Shown here piece after piece: positions 31,732 through 40,733 of a DNA stretch of 64,000 nucleotides. The translations under genes were made by a program, and so were the position numbers. How positions within the stretch are numbered: the first letter of the stretch is position 1; each line of letters opens with the position of its first letter. The notes below the pieces were generated by a model. It was given only the letters and a program-made list of their open reading frames with translations. It searched no databases and was not told where the DNA came from. Origin of the DNA: Dorea sp. 5-2. GTDB taxonomy: Bacteria; Bacillota; Clostridia; Lachnospirales; Lachnospiraceae. Where the stretch lies: positions 280,472 through 344,471 of the forward strand of contig NZ_KE159737.1 in NCBI RefSeq assembly GCF_000403455.2, given 5' to 3'.

Positions 31732-32457
31732 ATGAAAATATGGGCGCATCGGGGATGCAGCCAGAGGTATCCGGAAAATACACTACTGGCATTTGAAAGA
31801 GCGGCAGAGATTAAAGGTCTTGAGGGGATTGAACTGGATCTTCAGCTTACTAAGGATGGATATATGGTGGTCATCCATGACGAGAGAGTGGACAGAACGA
31901 CAGATGGTATTGGGGAGGTAAGACAGTATACTTTAGCTGAACTTAAGAAGTTGAGAATTGATGCTGGGAATGGGAAATATGAGCAGATACCTACGATGGA
32001 AGATGTGTTGGATCTGCTTGGAGATAAATTGAAAAGCGGGCTGAGACTTAATATAGAGTTGAAGAATAGTGTGTTTCCGTATGAAGGGATGGAAGAGAAG
32101 ATCGTAGATTTGATGCATCAAAGAGATCTTGAAAAGCAGATCGTATTCTCTACATTTTATGCGAAATCCCTCCAAAGAATACGGAAACTTGATCCGAATG
32201 TGGAACTGGGAATTTTAGATAGAAAAGTGTCAGATTGCTTATATAAATTAAAAGGCGGTTGTGGGGCAGATGCGTTACATCCATATTGGCAGGCATTAGA
32301 TCTATCGTTAGAAGAAATGGAAAATTATACTGTACGGGTATGGATGAGTGGGCATCTCTATCCGGAGAAACCTACTGGAACGAGATTGGATATGGATGCG
32401 TTAGAGCGGCAAGGGATTACAGATATTATTTTGAACGAGCCGGAAGTGTATTTGTAA
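31732..32457 (+). CDS. Glycerophosphodiester phosphodiesterase
   Basis: 241 residues from ATG 31732 (the ATG nine bases earlier is too close to the AAAGG site). The GDPD TIM-barrel hallmarks are present: IWAHRGCSQRYPENTLLAFERA with HRG and E-N-T, then EGIELDLQLTKDGYMVVIHDERVDRTTDG. The enzyme releases glycerol-3-phosphate from glycerophosphodiesters. No signal peptide, so intracellular. In this locus it may provide glycerol-3-phosphate for CDP-glycerol synthesis or recycle phosphodiester decorations, close to LicD and TagD genes. Confidence 0.9.
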   Translation: MKIWAHRGCSQRYPENTLLAFERAAEIKGLEGIELDLQLTKDGYMVVIHDERVDRTTDGIGEVRQYTLAELKKLRIDAGNGKYEQIPTMEDVLDLLGDKLKSGLRLNIELKNSVFPYEGMEEKIVDLMHQRDLEKQIVFSTFYAKSLQRIRKLDPNVELGILDRKVSDCLYKLKGGCGADALHPYWQALDLSLEEMENYTVRVWMSGHLYPEKPTGTRLDMDALERQGITDIILNEPEVYL

Positions 32458-32474
32458 ATAGGAGAGGGTTCATT

Positions 32475-33314
32475 TTGAATAATAGGGAAACAAATGAAGG
32501 ATATAATTTGTCCTGTGAAGAGTTAAAGAGACTTCAAGATGTTCAAAAAGAATTAATAAGCGAGGTAAAAAGGATCTGCCTCAAAAATAATATCCATTTC
32601 AATATGGTTGGTGGAACTATGTTAGGGGCGATCCGGCATGGCGGATATATTCCATGGGATGATGATGCGGATATTGGATTTCTTAGAACGGAGTATGAGA
32701 AATTCAGAAAGGCATGTAAAACAGACTTAAATCACGAGAAATATTATATGCAGGATTTAAGAGATACAGAGGGGTATCGTTGGGGATACGGGAAACTTAG
32801 GAAAAAAGGCACTGAGTTTATTAGGCTTAATCAGGAATTTATGCCGTATGAGCAGGGGATATTCATAGATTTAATGCCGTTTGATAACGTGCCTGACGGA
32901 TGGCTGTCAAGAAGAGTACATTTTATTCAATGCTTTTTGTACCGTAAGTTTTTCTGGTCAGAAGTAGGAAGTAAGACAGAAAAAAATCCGTGGAAACGGA
33001 TTGCTTATAAATTAATGAGACGGATACCAATGAAGTTTGTAATAAAGAGTTACCAGCGTTTCATTGATGCCGGACAAAGAAAAAAGACACGATTGGTTCG
33101 AATCCTTACATTTCCTACACCAAAAGGTGTATATGGATATGAGAGGAAATGGTATACACATTTGTCAAAGTATCAGTTCGGAAATATGCTGCTTCCCGGC
33201 GCAAGGGATTATGACGGTTATCTCCGGGTGAAATACGGAAACTATATGGAATTACCGCCTGCCGAGAAACGTAAGACGCATCCGGTCTCTAAATTAAAAT
33301 TACCTGAGGAGTGA
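32475..33314 (+). CDS. LicD-family phosphotransferase
   Basis: 279 residues from TTG 32475, which has a strong GGAGAGG seven bases before it; no ATG fits. The LicD/FKTN signature is complete: NMVGGTMLGAIRHGGYIPWDDDADIGF, where the DDD.D acidic cluster coordinates metal. LicD proteins transfer phosphocholine or similar phospho-alcohols from CDP donors onto cell-surface glycans. The adjacent CDP-activating enzyme (33316, one-base gap) is its likely donor source. Which phospho-alcohol is used (choline, ethanolamine, glycerol, ribitol) cannot be read from sequence. Confidence 0.9.
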   Translation: MNNRETNEGYNLSCEELKRLQDVQKELISEVKRICLKNNIHFNMVGGTMLGAIRHGGYIPWDDDADIGFLRTEYEKFRKACKTDLNHEKYYMQDLRDTEGYRWGYGKLRKKGTEFIRLNQEFMPYEQGIFIDLMPFDNVPDGWLSRRVHFIQCFLYRKFFWSEVGSKTEKNPWKRIAYKLMRRIPMKFVIKSYQRFIDAGQRKKTRLVRILTFPTPKGVYGYERKWYTHLSKYQFGNMLLPGARDYDGYLRVKYGNYMELPPAEKRKTHPVSKLKLPEE

Positions 33315-33315
33315 T

Positions 33316-33750
33316 ATGGGCTTGGACACAGAGAAGAAATATAAGATTGGATATACGGATGGGGTATATGATCTGTTCCATATCGGACATCTGAATATGA
33401 TTCAAACGGCAAAGGGACATTGCGAGTATCTGATCGTAGGGGTACATGGGGATGACGTGGTGGAAGGATATAAAAACCATAAACCCATTATCAACGAGAA
33501 CGACAGAAAACGAATTATCGAGTCCGTCAAGGGTGTTGACAGGGCGGAAATTAACAGGTTCCGCGACAAATTAAAATTGTGGGAGCTATATCACTTTGAT
33601 GTGATTTTCATTGGGGATGACTGGAAGGGTACAGAGCGCTGGAATAATTTTGAAAAAGTATTAGCTGAGATTAATGTAGATGTCGTATATGTGCCGTATA
33701 CGCAAGGCATATCAACAACGGATATAAAGAAGCGGATATTAAGAAATTAA
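33316..33750 (+). CDS. Glycerol-3-phosphate cytidylyltransferase-type enzyme
   Basis: 144 residues, the size of TagD (about 130). GYTDGVYDLFHIGHLNMIQ contains the HxGH motif that binds CTP, and YTQGISTTDIKKRI is the second signature (the I-S-T-T segment). The reaction is CTP plus an alcohol phosphate to a CDP-alcohol. Placed one base after licD, with which it is surely co-translated. The GYTDGVYDLFH opening is also like ethanolamine-phosphate cytidylyltransferases, so the substrate may be glycerol- or ethanolamine-phosphate. Confidence 0.85.
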   Translation: MGLDTEKKYKIGYTDGVYDLFHIGHLNMIQTAKGHCEYLIVGVHGDDVVEGYKNHKPIINENDRKRIIESVKGVDRAEINRFRDKLKLWELYHFDVIFIGDDWKGTERWNNFEKVLAEINVDVVYVPYTQGISTTDIKKRILRN

Positions 33751-33772
33751 ATGCATTTAGGAGAGGGAAATT

Positions 33773-34801
33773 TTGAAACAAAAAAGAATTGCAATAACGA
33801 TGGGAGATCCGGCAGGAATAGGTCCGGAAGTAGTAGTAAAAGCATTGGCAAACAAAGAAATATATGAAAAATGTATTCCTGTTGTGATCGGTGATTATGA
33901 GGCGTTGCAGGATGCTATATGTTTTTCGAGATTGGATCTAGTATTATCGGAGATTCGTTCACCTGAAGATGCAAAAGGTGTATACGGCGTAGTAGAATTT
34001 ATCAATTTAAAATATTTGAAAGCAGGCAGCTGGGTATATAAAGAAAATTCAGCCCTTTGCGGAGAAGCGGCTTTTCAGTATGTGATTTATGCAATTCGCC
34101 TGGCGATGAAGGGGAAGGTTGAGGCTGTAATTACCGCACCGATCAGCAAAGATTCTATCAATATGGCGGGACATCATTATAGCGGGCACACAGAGATATT
34201 TGCAGAGTATACGGGGACAAAGGACTATGCGATGCTTTTGGCAAGCGAGAATCTCCGGGTGATACATGTTACAACACATTGCGCATTAATAGAAGCGTGC
34301 AGGCTGATCCGAAAAGAAAGAGTACTTACAGTTATAAAGCTTGCAGAGTTAGGATGCAGGATGTTAGGGATTGATAATCCGCGGATCGGTGTGGCAGGAT
34401 TAAATCCGCATTGCTCCGAAGACGGGTTGTTCGGTACAGAAGAAATAAGCGAAATTATTCCGGCGGTTCAAGAGGCGAAACAGCTCGGAATAAATGTGGA
34501 AGGGCCGATACCTCCGGATACAGTTTTTGTAAAGTGCAAAGCGGGTTTCTATGATATTGTAGTTGCCATGTACCATGATCAGGGGCATATTCCTTTGAAA
34601 TTGAACGCATTTCGATGGGATGAAGAAAATAAACAGTATGGATCAGTCCGAGGTATCAATTGTACGATAGGATTGCCGGTTATACGGGTTTCTGTGGATC
34701 ATGGGACAGCGTTTGGAAAAGCCGGGGAGGGCAGAGCGAATGCTGACAGTATGGTTGAAGCAATTGAGGTAGGACTTACTATGGCAGAAAATAGGAATTA
34801 A
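33773..34801 (+). CDS. PdxA-family 4-phospho-hydroxyacid dehydrogenase
   Basis: 342 residues from a TTG start at 33773 preceded by AGGAGAGG, the same start style as licD. PdxA signatures are present: ITMGDPAGIGPEVV, TAPISKDSINMAGHHYSGHTE, GLNPHCSEDGLFG and AMYHDQGHIPLK, which supply the metal-binding His residues. Classical PdxA oxidises 4-phosphohydroxythreonine in vitamin B6 synthesis; PdxA2 relatives act on phosphorylated threonate or erythronate. Its position within a glycan operon suggests oxidation of a phosphorylated polyol or sugar acid for a surface decoration. B6 synthesis cannot be excluded. Confidence 0.88.
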   Translation: MKQKRIAITMGDPAGIGPEVVVKALANKEIYEKCIPVVIGDYEALQDAICFSRLDLVLSEIRSPEDAKGVYGVVEFINLKYLKAGSWVYKENSALCGEAAFQYVIYAIRLAMKGKVEAVITAPISKDSINMAGHHYSGHTEIFAEYTGTKDYAMLLASENLRVIHVTTHCALIEACRLIRKERVLTVIKLAELGCRMLGIDNPRIGVAGLNPHCSEDGLFGTEEISEIIPAVQEAKQLGINVEGPIPPDTVFVKCKAGFYDIVVAMYHDQGHIPLKLNAFRWDEENKQYGSVRGINCTIGLPVIRVSVDHGTAFGKAGEGRANADSMVEAIEVGLTMAENRN

Positions 34802-34832
34802 AATAAAAAAATAGGAAAAAGAGGAAAAAGCA

Positions 34833-35735
34833 ATGAATAAAATCATGGATGACATTTCAAAATGGACAATAAGCAAACGAGAGAAATATTTAACAAAAGT
34901 ATTTGAAGAAAAGATGGGGAAAACACTTGAGTTAAAAAATCCAACTACTTTTTCCGAGATGATACAATGGATGAAATTATATTATCATGATCCAGCAATG
35001 TCTCGATGTGCTGACAAGGTTACCTTTAAAGATTATGCAAAAGAAAAACTGGGAAAGGACTATACGGTTCCGATATATCAAGTGTGGGAATCAGCAGAGG
35101 ATGTTGACCTTAATAATATTCCAGAACAATGTGCTATAAAATCAAATTGTTGTAGTGATGGGGTTAACATTTTATTAGTCACTGATAAAAATTCATTTGA
35201 TATTAAGAAGGCAGAAAAGGAAATAAAAGAAAATTGGTTTGATAGATTAAAATTACATACGAATTCTTTTGCAAACTATTATTACGATGTAAAGCCGAAG
35301 GTATATGCTGAGGAGTACATAAAGAATGCTGATGATTATGATATCTTGTGTTTTCACGGTGAACCTAAATTTGTTTATGTTAAGACGGAACATTTTGATA
35401 ATGGCGTGAATCGCGAAGTTGGATATCCTGTGAGCTTTTATACAACAGAATGGGAATATATAAATGCAAAATATAAGGATATGCCAACTAAGTCAGATAT
35501 TTGCAGACCTGTACATTTAGATGAAATGCTAGAAATCAGCAGGAATATTTCAAAGGATTTTCCGTTTGTAAGAGTGGATTTTTTTGAGAACAATGGAAGG
35601 GTGTATCTGGCAGAGTTATCCTTTGCACCATGGGCAGGTCTTAGACCGTATGAACCAGAATCGATGGATTGTGAAATGGGTAAGTGGCTGGACATAGTAC
35701 ATGCGGCGAATCCGATGTACATTAAGAAGAATTAG
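34833..35735 (+). CDS. TupA-like ATP-grasp protein
   Basis: 300 residues resembling the TupA-like ATP-grasp family of capsule loci: KNPTTFSEMIQWMKLYYHDP near the start, ADKVTFKDYAKEKLG, CAIKSNCCSDGVNILL as the central beta segment, and VRVDFFENNGRVYLAELSFAP near the end, carrying the D-x-x and E residues that bind Mg-ATP. ATP-grasp enzymes ligate a carboxylate to an amine or hydroxyl; related enzymes add amino acids to uronic acids. The base composition is AT-rich compared with the genes at 27-31 kb. Substrate unknown. Confidence 0.8.
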   Translation: MNKIMDDISKWTISKREKYLTKVFEEKMGKTLELKNPTTFSEMIQWMKLYYHDPAMSRCADKVTFKDYAKEKLGKDYTVPIYQVWESAEDVDLNNIPEQCAIKSNCCSDGVNILLVTDKNSFDIKKAEKEIKENWFDRLKLHTNSFANYYYDVKPKVYAEEYIKNADDYDILCFHGEPKFVYVKTEHFDNGVNREVGYPVSFYTTEWEYINAKYKDMPTKSDICRPVHLDEMLEISRNISKDFPFVRVDFFENNGRVYLAELSFAPWAGLRPYEPESMDCEMGKWLDIVHAANPMYIKKN

Positions 35736-35749
35736 GGAGAATATATAGA

Positions 35750-36766
35750 ATGGCAGAGTTTCGTCAATGGAGGGAGACAGACCGTGTATACCTGAAGGAT
35801 GTGGTGCCGCTTGATACACCGTATAATGCGGCTCTTGAGGTGTCTTCTTTCTGTAATTTGAAATGCATATATTGCGCACATTCCATAAATCACAGGCAAT
35901 ATGAAGGAAATATGACAGATGAATTGGTAGATAGAATACTATGTGATTTGGCTGAATTTCCTAAAAAAATAAAGAAAGTGAATCTTTTTGGCTTTGGAGA
36001 ATCCCTTTGCCATCCTAAGTTTTCAGAGATAGTTGGAAAGGTGAATAAAGCGGGGGTTGCAGAAGCTGTTGAATTTACTACAAATGGTGTACTCCTTACA
36101 AAGGATAGGATAGACCGCATTATGGAAAACGGAGGAATGCAGACCATAAGAATCTCATTACAAGGAATTGATGCATCGGCGTATAAACAGTTCGGCGGAA
36201 TAAATATTGATTTTGATTCATTTCTGTCCAATCTAAGGTATTTGTATGAGCAGAGGGGAAATATGAAAGTGCGCATGAAAGTAGCAGATATTGCGTTAAA
36301 GGGGATACCTGATGGAGAAGAACGATTTAAAGAACTGTTTGGTGGTATGGCAGACTCGATTTATATAGAGCATATTTTGCCAATATATGCAGGAATGGAT
36401 TATGATAACATAGAAGAGGATATTAATAAAGATGTACTTGATGGCAGAATGCATGTTCATCAGGAAAAGATAAATAAGGTATGTCATAGAGCATTCTATA
36501 GAATGAGGCTTCGCGCTAATGGAGATGTAACGGCGGCATGTTGTGATGCTACACAGGATGTTAAATATGGCAATATTTGGAAAGATTCTCTATATAACAT
36601 ATGGAATGGGGATGCGCATATGGCGTTTCTAAAAATGCAGCTTGAAGGGAAAAGGTTTCAGCATCCCTATTGTAAAGCATGTATGATGCCAAATGATATT
36701 ACATCAGAAGCGGATTTACTTGACTCTTATGCGGAAAAGATTTTAGAACGCATGGAGGCAAAATAA
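35750..36766 (+). CDS. Radical SAM/SPASM enzyme
   Basis: 338 residues. The radical SAM motif CNLKCIYC is at about residue 32, followed by NLFGFGESLCHP in the position of the GGE-type segment. The C-terminal SPASM-like region has CHRAFYRMRLRANGDVTAACCD and YCKACMMPND, likely ligands for an auxiliary Fe-S cluster. It starts 14 bases after the ATP-grasp gene. Related enzymes modify sugars, aminoglycoside-like compounds or peptides. Unlike 18098 and 54484 it has no Rossmann-like module. Substrate unknown. Confidence 0.88.
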   Translation: MAEFRQWRETDRVYLKDVVPLDTPYNAALEVSSFCNLKCIYCAHSINHRQYEGNMTDELVDRILCDLAEFPKKIKKVNLFGFGESLCHPKFSEIVGKVNKAGVAEAVEFTTNGVLLTKDRIDRIMENGGMQTIRISLQGIDASAYKQFGGINIDFDSFLSNLRYLYEQRGNMKVRMKVADIALKGIPDGEERFKELFGGMADSIYIEHILPIYAGMDYDNIEEDINKDVLDGRMHVHQEKINKVCHRAFYRMRLRANGDVTAACCDATQDVKYGNIWKDSLYNIWNGDAHMAFLKMQLEGKRFQHPYCKACMMPNDITSEADLLDSYAEKILERMEAK

Positions 36767-36871
36767 TAGTTAGTAAATATTTACTTGAAGAATTAGTTAC
36801 TGGCTTCTTTCTGTAAAAGAAATAATCCAGAAAAAAGCAAAACTTATTTATAGTTATATTGATGAAAGCAA

Positions 36872-37108
36872 CTGTTTCATGGAATCATCAATAGGGAATT
36901 TCGTTCGGCAATAAATGTTACTTTTACAACAGGAAACAATGATATTGATTTTGTTAAAGTATCAAAGAAAGTGGGATTTGTAGGAGTTAAGGGTCACAGA
37001 TTCATAAGAGGGTTGAGAGATTCTTTATATAATGCAATACCGATTGGACATATGGAAGCTCTCATAAAGTATATGAAAGTTTATGAAGTGGAGCGCATGA
37101 AACACTAG
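36872..37108 (+). pseudogene. serC: C-terminal remnant of phosphoserine aminotransferase
   Basis: One frame reads LFHGIINREFRSAINVTFTT, then VGFVGVKGHRFIRGLRDSLY and NAIPIGHMEALIKYM to a stop at 37106. This is the SerC C terminus, whose consensus has NVPFTT, GHRxxGGxRASxYNAMP and VEALxxFM. Just upstream the other frames carry YIDESNCF-like sequence, so a frameshift has also occurred. The PLP-binding part is absent and the gene cannot function. Nothing else in the window belongs to serine synthesis. Confidence 0.8.
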
Positions 37109-37129
37109 TTGATGAAAGGTGGTAGGAAA

Positions 37130-38497
37130 GTGGAAAAATTTGCTGACTTACTTATTTGGGGCGCTGGAGAAATGGGAAAAAGGATTTTAATGCATCTTGG
37201 GCCAGAAAATGTGGTTGCATTTATTGATGGTAATGCTCAAAAAATAGGGAAGCATTTTTATGGAAAACCTATAATTTCTTATGAGACATATAAAAAAAAG
37301 TATAAGGATTATTTTATGGTGGTAAGTCCCCGAGAAAGCACGAACATAGAGGAAACACTCTTGAAAGATAGTATTGTAAGTTTTTTTAAACTGTGTAATT
37401 GTCCTCCTGAGTTCTCGGAACCATTTCCAAGGCAAATATTAAGGCAATGTGTGACTTCGGAATTAGAAAAAGAAGAAAAAGCTGTTTTTATATATGGAAA
37501 AAGTTTGTATTCTGTCATACTGAATCAGTGGATAAAAAAAGTAAGAGGAAGATATGCTGATATCATTGTTCCGCATGGAATCAACAGAGTATTTTTTTAT
37601 TTGTTACAGAAAAACTTTCCTAATATGAAGTTTTTTACAGAGGAAGAAAGGATAGAGAACATACGAAAGAGTGATTCTAAAATATATATATCCGATCGAT
37701 GGGAAATTGCACATTTGCAAAAGAAGATCGGGGATTCTGAGCGAATAGTAAATGCATTTGATTTGGCAGAGGAGAAAAACAAGTACTTTAGTCCTGAATT
37801 ATTTAAGCTTAAAAATATTCATGAAGGAGAGACATGCTTTATTATTGGCTTAGGACCGAGTTTGAAAGCGGATGACCTGTCTTTACTACACCAGAACCAT
37901 ATTATTTCGTTTAGTGTAAATAACATTGCAAAGATTTTTAAAGAAACAGAATGGCGACCGGAGTATTATGTTATGACAGATAAAAATGCCTTTTTGGATC
38001 CGAATTTAGCACATCCTGAGCAAAGATGTAAAAAAAATGCATTTTTGTCTGAAGAGCAGGAAGAGTTTTGGAAGAATAATTTTTCTGAGAAAAATATTAG
38101 ATTTCACTGGCGTTATAATCTTCCGGATATGGAGGAAGAACTGTTTTCAGACAATGTAGCTAAAGTGTGTGGAAATGGTGGTACTTGTATATATATGTGC
38201 CTTCAAATTGCAGTTTATATGGGCTTTAAAAATATTTATCTACTGGGAATTGATTTGACAGACATGTCACAGGGGGTAAAACAGTCGCCAACGTATAAAC
38301 ATTTTTATCAAGAAGAAGAGTTGATATCCCGCTTGTGGTTAGATCTTATATTGAAAGGGTATAAATCGGCCCGCAAATATGCTGACACGCATCACATCCA
38401 TATTTATAATGCTACACGCGGTGGTTATTTAGAAATTTTTGATAGAGTTGATTTTGATTCCCTATTTAAGAATGGAATATTTGTATCAAATGATTAA
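37130..38497 (+). CDS. MAF/DUF115-like glycosyltransferase with N-terminal Rossmann-like domain
   Basis: 455 residues from GTG 37130, which has AAAGGTGG seven bases upstream; in-frame TTG 37109 and ATG 37112 lack a ribosome site. Residues about 5-90 are the shared module (DLLIWGAGEMGKRILMHL). From about residue 245 the protein matches the DUF115/MAF type: CFIIGLGPSLKADDLSLL, EWRPEYYVMTDKNAF and later GNGGTCIYMCLQ and FKNIYLLGIDLTDMS. MAF proteins attach nonulosonic acids such as pseudaminic acid to flagellin Ser/Thr. The pseudaminic pathway genes follow directly, so a nonulosonic acid transferase role is likely. Acceptor unknown. Confidence 0.8.
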   Translation: MEKFADLLIWGAGEMGKRILMHLGPENVVAFIDGNAQKIGKHFYGKPIISYETYKKKYKDYFMVVSPRESTNIEETLLKDSIVSFFKLCNCPPEFSEPFPRQILRQCVTSELEKEEKAVFIYGKSLYSVILNQWIKKVRGRYADIIVPHGINRVFFYLLQKNFPNMKFFTEEERIENIRKSDSKIYISDRWEIAHLQKKIGDSERIVNAFDLAEEKNKYFSPELFKLKNIHEGETCFIIGLGPSLKADDLSLLHQNHIISFSVNNIAKIFKETEWRPEYYVMTDKNAFLDPNLAHPEQRCKKNAFLSEEQEEFWKNNFSEKNIRFHWRYNLPDMEEELFSDNVAKVCGNGGTCIYMCLQIAVYMGFKNIYLLGIDLTDMSQGVKQSPTYKHFYQEEELISRLWLDLILKGYKSARKYADTHHIHIYNATRGGYLEIFDRVDFDSLFKNGIFVSND

Positions 38498-38539
38498 TTT
38501 AGATAGAACGAACAATTTTGCAATATTCGGAGGCCAGGA

Positions 38540-39703
38540 ATGAAAGTTTTATCGTATGCATGGTATATTTATGATTCAAGCTTAGAACCATTCAATAAGA
38601 ATTATACAGGGGGAGGATTGGTTGTAAGAAACTTGTGTAATTATATAGGGAAATATCACGAATCCTATTTGTTTTTGGGGCAGGCGATTGAACCAGAGAT
38701 TATGGTTGAAAATATTAAAATTGTGAAAACGGATTACGATATCACACAAACAAATGTGAAGGGCGATAATAAAAAATACATTGCTTATATGACAGATATA
38801 TTTGCAAAGGCTATAAAAAAAATTCAGCCAGATATTATTAATTTTCACGATTATGGAGATTTAGCGGCATCAATTGTCAAGCAAGTATGTTCTAAGTTGA
38901 AAATTCCTTATGTTATTACGTGCCATTTGTATGAAGCAAAAAATGTAGAATACAGTGGATATGAAGATGCGCGTGAAGTCTCAAGAAAGTTGCTAGAATT
39001 ACCAAATATAAAAATCATTACGGTAAGTAATGGAATGAAAAGAAAAATATTAGAAGATTATAGGGATTATGATGAAAAACGATTAGTTCCGATATTAAAC
39101 GGCACAGATTTTAAGGCAGACTGCCGTGATAACACTTTAAAGAAGGAACTTGGCATTGGTAATAGAAAGATCTTATTATGTGCGGGAAGCATAGGGAACA
39201 GAAAAAATCAGATCCAGTTATTGCGGGTTTTTGCTCAGGATGCCAGTCTTAGAGAAAAGGTATGTGTTATATTTTGTGGGAAAATAGCGGTGTGTTCTAC
39301 ATACAATATTATAGATGAAATTGAAAAAGCAGATTTAACAGATTGTATGTTATATGTGGGAGCATTGCAGAATGAAAAGATGAAAGATTTTTATTCAATA
39401 TCTGATGCGTTAATTATGCCCAGTTATGCGGAAGGGTTGAGTATATCTGCGTTAGAGGCGATTGCCTATGGTTTACCGGTCATCATGTATGCTGACTCTG
39501 AATGTGCGGATGATCTGAACGATCAGAAAGTAACTTGTTTTGCTGATTCTCACAGCGATGCATCTATGGGTAAGGCAATCCATGAGTGGTATGAAAAATC
39601 GTGGGACAGAGAATATATAAAAAATTTTTCGAAACGCTTCACGATGGAGGAAATGGCAAAAAATTATTTGAAATTCTATGAAAAAACATTATCAGAAATG
39701 TAG
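38540..39703 (+). CDS. Family 4 glycosyltransferase
   Basis: 387 residues of GT-B fold. The N-terminal half contains GGGLVVRNLCNYIG for acceptor contact, and the C-terminal half has LCAGSIGNRKNQIQLLRVF and the E-x7-E type motif region PSYAEGLSISALEAIAYGLPV. Cytoplasmic, donor unknown. It begins 42 bases after the MAF-like gene. Base composition is AT-rich like the neighbours. Confident at family level only. Confidence 0.9.
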   Translation: MKVLSYAWYIYDSSLEPFNKNYTGGGLVVRNLCNYIGKYHESYLFLGQAIEPEIMVENIKIVKTDYDITQTNVKGDNKKYIAYMTDIFAKAIKKIQPDIINFHDYGDLAASIVKQVCSKLKIPYVITCHLYEAKNVEYSGYEDAREVSRKLLELPNIKIITVSNGMKRKILEDYRDYDEKRLVPILNGTDFKADCRDNTLKKELGIGNRKILLCAGSIGNRKNQIQLLRVFAQDASLREKVCVIFCGKIAVCSTYNIIDEIEKADLTDCMLYVGALQNEKMKDFYSISDALIMPSYAEGLSISALEAIAYGLPVIMYADSECADDLNDQKVTCFADSHSDASMGKAIHEWYEKSWDREYIKNFSKRFTMEEMAKNYLKFYEKTLSEM

Positions 39704-39734
39704 AATTTAAATTTCTATGTCAGGGAGAATATTT

Positions 39735-40733
39735 ATGCTAAATGGGAAGATAGTATTAATTACAGGTGGAACAGGTTCTTTTGGCAATTACTTTACAGAG
39801 TGTGTGTTGAAACATTATAAACCAAAGAAAATCGTTATTTATTCCAGAGATGAATATAAGCAATTCAATATGGCAAATAAATATAAAGATTATACGGATG
39901 TGATGCGGTTTTTTATAGGAGATGTTAGAGATAAAGAGCGATTGCTCCGCGCACTGGACGGAGTGGATTATGTTATTCATGCGGCAGCGTTAAAACAGGT
40001 TCCGGCTTGTGAATATAACCCAATTGAAGCCGTAAAGACAAATATAGACGGTGCAATGAATATTGTAAATGCTGTTTTGGATACTCCGAGTGTGAAACGG
40101 GTTGTTGCTTTGTCTACGGATAAGGCAGTCAATCCGGTGAATTTGTATGGTGGTACGAAGCTGGTTTCGGACAAGCTTTTTGTTGCGGCGAATGCATATT
40201 CAGGGACAAAAGATGTGAGGTTTTCTGTTGTCCGTTATGGAAATGTAGCGGGAAGCCGGGGATCTGTCATCCCGTTTTTCAGGCAGATCATTGAGAATGG
40301 GGGTAAGGAACTGCCGATTACAGATTATCGTATGACGAGATTCTGGATTAGTCTGGAAGAGGGAGTACAACTGGTGATTAAAGCATTAACGGAAGCAAAT
40401 GGGGGAGAGACATTTATTTCCAAAATCCCGTCTTTTAAGATTCCGGATTTGGCACAGGCAATGTTGCCAGGATGTGGGATGCCTGAGGTAGGGATACGTG
40501 AAGGAGAGAAACTACATGAGGTGATGATAACGGCGGAGGATTCATCGACTACATATGAGTATGAAAAGCATTATATTATCTATCCTCACTATAACTGGTG
40601 GGGAAAAGAGAATATTATTTCTGGCGGAAAAAAAGTAAAAGAGGGATTTGAATATAATTCAGGAACAAACCAGAAATGGCTGACGGTGGAGCAGTTGCAG
40701 AAATTACTTACAGATATGAAGTTGGAACATTAG
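39735..40733 (+). CDS. pseB: UDP-N-acetylglucosamine 4,6-dehydratase/5-epimerase
   Basis: 332 residues from ATG 39735, following CAGGGAGA; the earlier ATG 39717 lacks a ribosome site. Motifs: ITGGTGSFGNYFTE for NAD(P), DKAVNPVNLYGGTKLVSDK with the active-site Lys, and MTRFWISLEEGVQLV, all characteristic of short PseB/FlaA1-type dehydratases. It performs step one of CMP-pseudaminic acid synthesis, giving the 4-keto-L-arabino intermediate that PseC aminates. The stop codon overlaps the left end of the IS110-type element, separating it from pseF. Confidence 0.9.
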   Translation: MLNGKIVLITGGTGSFGNYFTECVLKHYKPKKIVIYSRDEYKQFNMANKYKDYTDVMRFFIGDVRDKERLLRALDGVDYVIHAAALKQVPACEYNPIEAVKTNIDGAMNIVNAVLDTPSVKRVVALSTDKAVNPVNLYGGTKLVSDKLFVAANAYSGTKDVRFSVVRYGNVAGSRGSVIPFFRQIIENGGKELPITDYRMTRFWISLEEGVQLVIKALTEANGGETFISKIPSFKIPDLAQAMLPGCGMPEVGIREGEKLHEVMITAEDSSTTYEYEKHYIIYPHYNWWGKENIISGGKKVKEGFEYNSGTNQKWLTVEQLQKLLTDMKLEH

